From the NCBI GenBank assembly GCA_013140935.1, contig JABFSD010000977.1:1-7404 (forward strand): a DNA stretch of 7,404 nucleotides, written 5' to 3'. Origin of the DNA: Acidobacteriota bacterium. GTDB taxonomy: Bacteria; Acidobacteriota; Blastocatellia; RBC074. Of this stretch, positions 6,901-7,404 are shown piece after piece. Both the position numbers and the translations under genes were made by a program. Position 1 is the first letter of the stretch. Each line of letters begins with the position of its first letter. A model generated the notes under the pieces. That model was not told the DNA's origin, made no database searches, and saw only the letters and a list, made by a program, of their open reading frames with translations.

Positions 6901-7404
6901 AGCTGGATCACCAATGCCAGCGCCACGAACACGACGGGCAGCGGCACGATGAGTTTCACCGTTGCGCCCAACCCGGCCAATCAAAGCCGTCGCAGCTTTC
7001 TGTTGATTGGCGGCCATCTCGTCATCGTCGAACAAGCGGGCGTCGCCGGTTCCTGCACGCCGCAACCGCTCACACCCGGACAAATCGCCAACAGCACGTT
7101 GGATGAAGCCGATTGTTCGGGCTACGTGCGCGTCTCTGACCAGAACAATACGTTGCCGCGTTATGTCGAACGTTACAGCTTCACCGCGCAAGCCGGTGAC
7201 CGCATGGCTTTCACCGTGACGCGAAAACCGACCAGCGGCTCTCCGTTCTGGTTGCGTTTGCTCAGTCCGTCAGGCACGCCTTTGCTGACCAACTCGACGG
7301 GGCGCTTGCCCACTTACAACGAACGTTTCGTGTTGCCCGTGAGCGGCGCTTATGAAATCGAAATCTCGGCGGATGACAAAATCGAATACGAATATCTGCT
7401 GTTG
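1..7404 (+). CDS. Giant secreted/surface repeat protein: Asp-box propeller plus ten BACON-PPC units (partial)
   Basis: Frame 1 is open for all 2,468 codons with no stop. All of the recognisable protein sequence lies in this frame. Order: an Asp-box beta-propeller (residues about 1-305), a Ser/Ala/Thr-rich linker (306-322), then ten alternating BACON (Ig-like, putative binding) and PPC (pre-peptidase C-terminal-like) modules from 323 to the window end. Regularly spaced cysteine pairs, Gly/Thr/Asn-rich beta-strand sequence and lack of membrane segments indicate an exported protein. Base 1 is GTG and could formally be a start. However, what follows (VREELCQADV...) is charged, is not a signal peptide and runs into what looks like an incomplete propeller, so the gene probably begins upstream. 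There is no stop at the 3' end. No enzymatic motif was recognised. A role in adhesion, glycan or protein binding, or as a surface stalk is inferred from the domain families only. No family-level gene name can be given. Confidence 0.95.
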   Translation, partial: MREELCQADVAAFVRQRREWMSQVKTDAPVFLTGTVGMQGKTPVWWASAGAQGLWRGSAEGARVVEAEPTAFVAVSPADAQTLYAVREGGRLARSTDGGASFAAATLPESECVLRLHHDDAAQLWAGGRRLWRSVEGGKQWMALPGKLEGTEANRITALMAQGNVVWIGTREGWVQRFDETGASFAALPRRGYVSAVALDPHAANILYAVYATFGAPHVWQSLDGGMTWRAIDNELPDIPVNAFAADPQAPGRLFVGTDIGVFVTDDNGAHWSRTLSGLLVTALRVAGGRLYAFGNSETGAGVWRTSLVASSVAPSTASSASCIWEYANQLIFKVEGETLTTNFAAMTNCDWTATLDAAAASWVTIVNGASGKGNGSITLTAARNPLSGPRTGSLTLNDVTIALLQEGTANDCSLTPITPGIALTGQLTASDCALLFHGARWVSDRYSFTGRAGELVFVHTMQATNNLGVSFLLRAADGSLVNLSAPPNNSFYVLPKDDTYVVQLYSAVAVQPLDYRVAVQLLSPGCDNFAVTGLDSHFASSGGAGRLMVSTAGNCAWQLAANVPWVTFPNLNGRGSQLVNFTVAENTTATPRTAKLFIGTQSIEIRQAGVGGDCEVRRLTAGNQRVTGTLTAGDCFQATPQTYPQDVYEFDGLTGQRVSAELLIARAQSCNCGNSEGLSLRNARGSSLAFSARQIGGLVLPEDGKYTLLVSGGELPPTMSLDYSLAFTLAPADCTLRVTPERQVIESAAATARVSIQTPRHCPWQYQQPPSAVTTTPASGTQGIGPTTLAIPIPANPELTNTRSFISTVSGQQFSIAQLGKNISCAVAPLTPGEPVTRQLSYAGCPSVLNSYPGVKPLLAGTSQRFSFYGEQGQVFTFTARPIDRSGIALPYFVAPAGYSLLDPQGVLVTAGQTEVSLSAPGIVLPKTGTYQFELAGGPLTSSDSYQLTVYLNATECAVMASVSATKFDAAGGGGRLFIETAAGCGWEVEYATGASQFLIDASRSGTGRGVVEFSFRPNPSTSAVLVTLRIGRQTLTLEQAGQNGSCRPAVLPFDQFVSGQILAGDCAVGKPPEGGYYTNREYGDVYTFQGNAGEQVALHAPRQFPFTSSPSIPHYVLLRPTVKLYAPDGQLLTDTLAARALESHYLLPQTGTYRVTVSPPTDNAGYISGVLRDYQIMLERLTPGCLYTTSNDLQRFDGGGGNGTYRVATASGCQWKPRANVAWLRPLTPASSATATGGVTGTFAVEANAEAITRVGSLVVGGRLIEVEQAGANGQCVIETLAPNSSRNGTLAASDCRARNNQYAADFYQFTTRLNDRIRLNVTSNTPNAQFSTMVFDSSWRPMTTSTYFSTGLWMALPADTYYLQVQGGSRESVTPYTVSLDVASGTCDFALTPVERRFTTAGGTGTINVSTQPGCVWAASSGSNTADMSWLAITEGGSGSGSGSGVIKYRVQPFDLIGGARTGWIQLLEHRVVIGQSSGAETCEPVPLTLGQPRTGVIESGDCPSWFAAQPETTRADRFTFTSPAHRQFAIELTSALPATLTLYDAQRRVLGQNGYGQARIPAAITPENFLVLPDNQTYGVEIASTEARATFNYTVKLVAPAACAVNLRQIEPAQNQPVAAAGGSGLLQVIAPNGCAWDVTRLPSYVPPWLTFTTATTGTGNGTVAFRWAANDTPSYRYVEFGPRALQQLVLGQLGVNGACVPRAITAGQTVRGTLRESDCRVSLRLPLEYASQRWEQDNPATHQFTFAATAGEQLALWQRYPNANSFGPLGRFTLFDPQGRIVGVPHTEYVPSKLTLPQTGTYTLEYAMTPGDYEFVLDVTAGGCGFLLESEDAQLAGTSGAGTANVTTQGDCRWTAYAQEPWITVTNGSGQGSGEIRFTVAANTSTQTRRGFIRLAGRTLAVTQAGQGGSCAPIPIAPGQILSGEIKDGDCVRAAANQCCTTAQPLDRYVFTARAGEHAQVKAISGGDLGVQILPVTTLRASSAASDVPVGLPQPRDWFGTASMTIPADGAYVIEVISGNANRLPLPYTVHLQLNAAGCGVVLSDNATQFGTAAATGSFNALAPAGCRWEVYAVNDWITVAGARERNGASQIAFTVAANTGNQARWGAIIAGGQVYLIEQAGTSEAPGTCTVASLTAGQTVFGHLSSADCRPRSTSAGLLVADRYRFTGAAGQRIYLLARFADPYLPHLSLFDSTGALLTEATGNSPSKPSHTRLPQGGDFVTLTSDGEYLVEIARRTEHNAPAVMNYSLNLMSVPAGCTFGVNAQPLRFAAAGGPGTVNVVTSSACSWTVRATESWITNASATNTTGSGTMSFTVAPNPANQSRRSFLLIGGHLVIVEQAGVAGSCTPQPLTPGQIANSTLDEADCSGYVRVSDQNNTLPRYVERYSFTAQAGDRMAFTVTRKPTSGSPFWLRLLSPSGTPLLTNSTGRLPTYNERFVLPVSGAYEIEISADDKIEYEYLLL
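967..1578 (+). repeat. Unit 1: BACON-1 (res 323-408) and PPC-1 (res 413-526)
   Basis: BACON-1 has C323, C350-D-W352, the core S362-W-V-T-I, the turn NGASGKGNGS and the ending Q406-E-G, a variant of Q-A-G. PPC-1 begins at C413 and has S431-D-C433, the strand D445-R-Y-S-F-T-G-R-A-G454-E and the closing strand L495-P-K-D-D-T-Y501. It is the first unit after the Ser/Ala/Thr-rich linker (306-322) that separates the array from the propeller. Confidence 0.85.
1579..2202 (+). repeat. Unit 2: BACON-2 (res 527-610) and PPC-2 (res 615-734)
   Basis: BACON-2 has C527, C556-A-W558, P565-W-V-T-F, F582-T-V-A-E-N and the ending Q608-A-G. PPC-2 starts at C615 and has G634-D-C636 (spacing 21, the only departure from 20), the strand D647-V-Y-E-F and L701-P-E-D-G-K-Y707. 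An additional C671-N-C673 pair sits in the middle of the PPC domain and is not present in most other units. Confidence 0.85.
2203..2871 (+). repeat. Unit 3: degenerate BACON-3 (res 735-821) and PPC-3 (res 826-957)
   Basis: This is the most eroded unit. BACON-3 keeps C735 and C763-P-W765 but has no W-I-T core. That position is replaced by a Pro/Thr/Gln-rich stretch (about residues 766-786), and it ends Q819-L-G and not Q-A-G. PPC-3 keeps the pair C826 and C846, but the Asp normally before the second cysteine is Gly (A-G-C). The strand reads Q865-R-F-S-F and the closing strand L926-P-K-T-G-T-Y932 is canonical. Assignment rests on the conserved cysteine spacing and on position in the array. Confidence 0.75.
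2872..3558 (+). repeat. Unit 4: BACON-4 (res 958-1043) and PPC-4 (res 1048-1186)
   Basis: BACON-4 has C958, a Gly run (A-A-G-G-G-G-R), C986-G-W988 and the ending Q1041-A-G. The usual core Trp is replaced by Phe (Q998-F-L-I-D). PPC-4 has C1048, G1066-D-C1068, D1086-V-Y-T-F-Q-G-N-A-G1095-E and L1149-P-Q-T-G-T-Y1155. At about 139 residues it is the longest PPC in the array, with insertions after the second cysteine (about 1069-1085) and between about 1101 and 1122. Confidence 0.8.
3559..4167 (+). repeat. Unit 5: BACON-5 (res 1187-1273) and PPC-5 (res 1278-1389)
   Basis: BACON-5 has C1187, a G-G-G-G-N-G turn, C1215-Q-W1217, A1224-W-L-R-P and the ending E1270-Q-A-G1273. PPC-5 has C1278, S1296-D-C1298, D1308-F-Y-Q-F1312 and L1359-P-A-D-T-Y1364. 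The usual A-G-E/Q after the F strand is replaced by R-L-N-D. At about 112 residues it is the shortest complete PPC in the array. Confidence 0.8.
4168..4818 (+). repeat. Unit 6: BACON-6 (res 1390-1482) and PPC-6 (res 1486-1606)
   Basis: BACON-6 has C1390, A-G-G-T-G-T, C1418-V-W1420 and M-S-W1433-L-A-I. An insertion lengthens the loop between the two Trp residues. The turn is an expanded Gly/Ser run (residues 1439-1448) encoded by a GGCAGC repeat. The domain ends Q1479-S-S-G. PPC-6 has C1486, G1504-D-C1506, A1519-D-R-F-T-F1524 and L1576-P-D-N-Q-T-Y1582. Confidence 0.8.
4318..4341 (+). repeat. Perfect hexanucleotide repeat (GGCAGC)x4
   Basis: Four exact copies of GGCAGC, followed by GGG, encode a Gly-Ser run in the turn of BACON-6. 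The other BACON modules have shorter turns of the type S-G-x-G-x-G at this place. Because the repeat is six bases long, gain or loss of copies would keep the reading frame. Confidence 0.9.
4819..5484 (+). repeat. Unit 7: BACON-7 (res 1607-1699) and PPC-7 (res 1704-1828)
   Basis: BACON-7 has C1607, A-A-G-G-S-G, C1639-A-W1641, P1652-W-L-T-F and T-G-T-G-N-G-T-V-A-F. Its first cysteine pair is 32 apart, the widest in the array, and it ends Q1697-L-G. PPC-7 has C1704, I-T-A-G-Q-T-V-R-G-T-L, S1722-D-C1724, H1747-Q-F-T-F-A-A-T-A-G1756-E, F1780-D-P-Q-G and L1801-P-Q-T-G-T-Y1807. Confidence 0.83.
5485..6129 (+). repeat. Unit 8: BACON-8 (res 1829-1911) and PPC-8 (res 1916-2043)
   Basis: BACON-8 is closest to the family consensus: C1829, G-A-G-T-A-N-V, C1857-R-W1859-T-A, P1866-W-I-T-V, N-G-S-G-Q-G-S-G, F1883-T-V-A-A-N-T, and the ending T-Q1909-A-G. 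PPC-8 has C1916, I-A-P-G-Q-I-L-S-G-E-I, G1934-D-C1936, D1952-R-Y-V-F-T-A-R-A-G1961-E and I2011-P-A-D-G-A-Y2017. It also has an extra adjacent pair, C1944-C1945, shortly after the second conserved cysteine. Confidence 0.9.
6130..6789 (+). repeat. Unit 9: BACON-9 (res 2044-2127) and PPC-9 (res 2135-2263)
   Basis: BACON-9 has C2044, C2072-R-W2074, N2080-D-W-I-T-V, F2099-T-V-A-A-N-T-G-N and the ending E2124-Q-A-G. The Gly/Ser turn is replaced by A-R-E-R-N-G-A-S. PPC-9 starts at C2135 after a seven-residue linker. It has L-T-A-G-Q-T-V-F-G-H-L, A2153-D-C2155, D2168-R-Y-R-F-T-G-A-A-G2177-Q, H-L-S-L-F-D-S-T-G and L2229-T-S-D-G-E-Y2235. Confidence 0.88.
6790..7404 (+). repeat. Unit 10: BACON-10 (res 2264-2347) and PPC-10 (res 2352-2468, cut by window end)
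   Basis: BACON-10 has C2264, A-A-A-G-G-P-G-T-V-N-V, C2292-S-W2294, S2301-W-I-T-N, F2319-T-V-A-P-N and the ending E2344-Q-A-G. PPC-10 has C2352, L-T-P-G-Q, A2370-D-C2372, E2390-R-Y-S-F-T-A-Q-A-G2399-D, L-L-S-P-S-G-T-P-L-L and L2445-P-V-S-G-A-Y2451. It then reaches E-Y-L-L-L at the last base. By comparison with the other units only the last strand(s) of PPC-10 are missing, so more units or an anchor may follow outside the window. Confidence 0.88.

Larger units (their letters stand above)
967..7404 (+). repeat. Array of ten tandem BACON-PPC double-domain units
   Basis: Unit starts, set at the first BACON cysteine, are residues 323, 527, 735, 958, 1187, 1390, 1607, 1829, 2044 and 2264. This gives periods of 204, 208, 223, 229, 203, 217, 222, 215 and 220 residues. 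Each BACON half has C-x(26-31)-C-x-W, usually W-[IVL]-x-x, a Gly/Ser turn, a V/F-x-F/V strand, and an ending close to Q-A-G. After a linker of usually 4 (3-7) residues, each PPC half has C-x(19)-C (x20 in unit 2), an [DEQ]-x-[YF]-x-F strand then usually A-G-[EQD], and L-P-x-x-G-x-Y near its end. Most length variation lies in PPC loops. The copies are diverged at DNA level, with only short shared words such as GAACAAGC at BACON ends, so this is an old protein-level duplication and not a recent DNA tandem repeat. Confidence 0.9.

Noticed and set aside
967..7404. CRISPR array or DNA-level tandem repeat as the cause of periodicity
   Set aside because: The period is about 610-690 bases, the copies share only short DNA words, and similarity is at protein level in one reading frame.

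Overview
The whole window is one uninterrupted protein-coding frame on the + strand. Frame 1 has no stop codon from base 1 to base 7404 (2,468 codons), and the gene runs off the 3' end and probably the 5' end too. It is therefore an internal piece of a giant, repeat-built, probably secreted or surface-attached protein. No other gene, RNA gene, mobile element, CRISPR array, promoter or terminator can be supported. No stretch is gene-free.

Layout: residues about 1-305 (bases 1-915) are an Asp-box (BNR/sortilin-like) beta-propeller, probably missing its first part. A Ser/Ala/Thr-rich linker (residues 306-322) leads into ten tandem units of 203-229 residues (bases 967-7404). Each unit is a BACON-type Ig-like beta-sandwich of about 83-93 residues followed by a PPC-type (bacterial pre-peptidase C-terminal-like) beta-sandwich of about 112-139 residues. 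Unit 10 is cut in its PPC half by the window end. Every unit carries the same four-cysteine signature: two cysteines 27-32 residues apart (usually 28) in BACON, with the second always in a C-x-W motif, and two cysteines 20 residues apart (21 once) in PPC. This suggests a disulfide-stapled, extracytoplasmic, rod-like molecule. No catalytic domain, signal peptide, membrane anchor or sorting signal is visible, so the function (adhesion, glycan or protein binding, surface stalk) is open.

Organism: the DNA is GC-rich (roughly 60% by eye) with heavy use of GCG, GGC, TTG, GAA and CAA codons. Long proteins that mix BACON modules of the 'C.W.A....WITI.SG.SG.G.G...F.VAAN....R.G.I...G....V.QAG' type with 'C....I..GQ...G.L...DC' PPC modules are, from memory, typical of Acidobacteriota, especially Blastocatellia. 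That assignment is an inference, not something the window proves.

Long open frames on the minus strand (one of 647 codons) lie codon-on-codon with the real gene. They are explained by the rarity of TTA, CTA and TCA codons, so they are not annotated.
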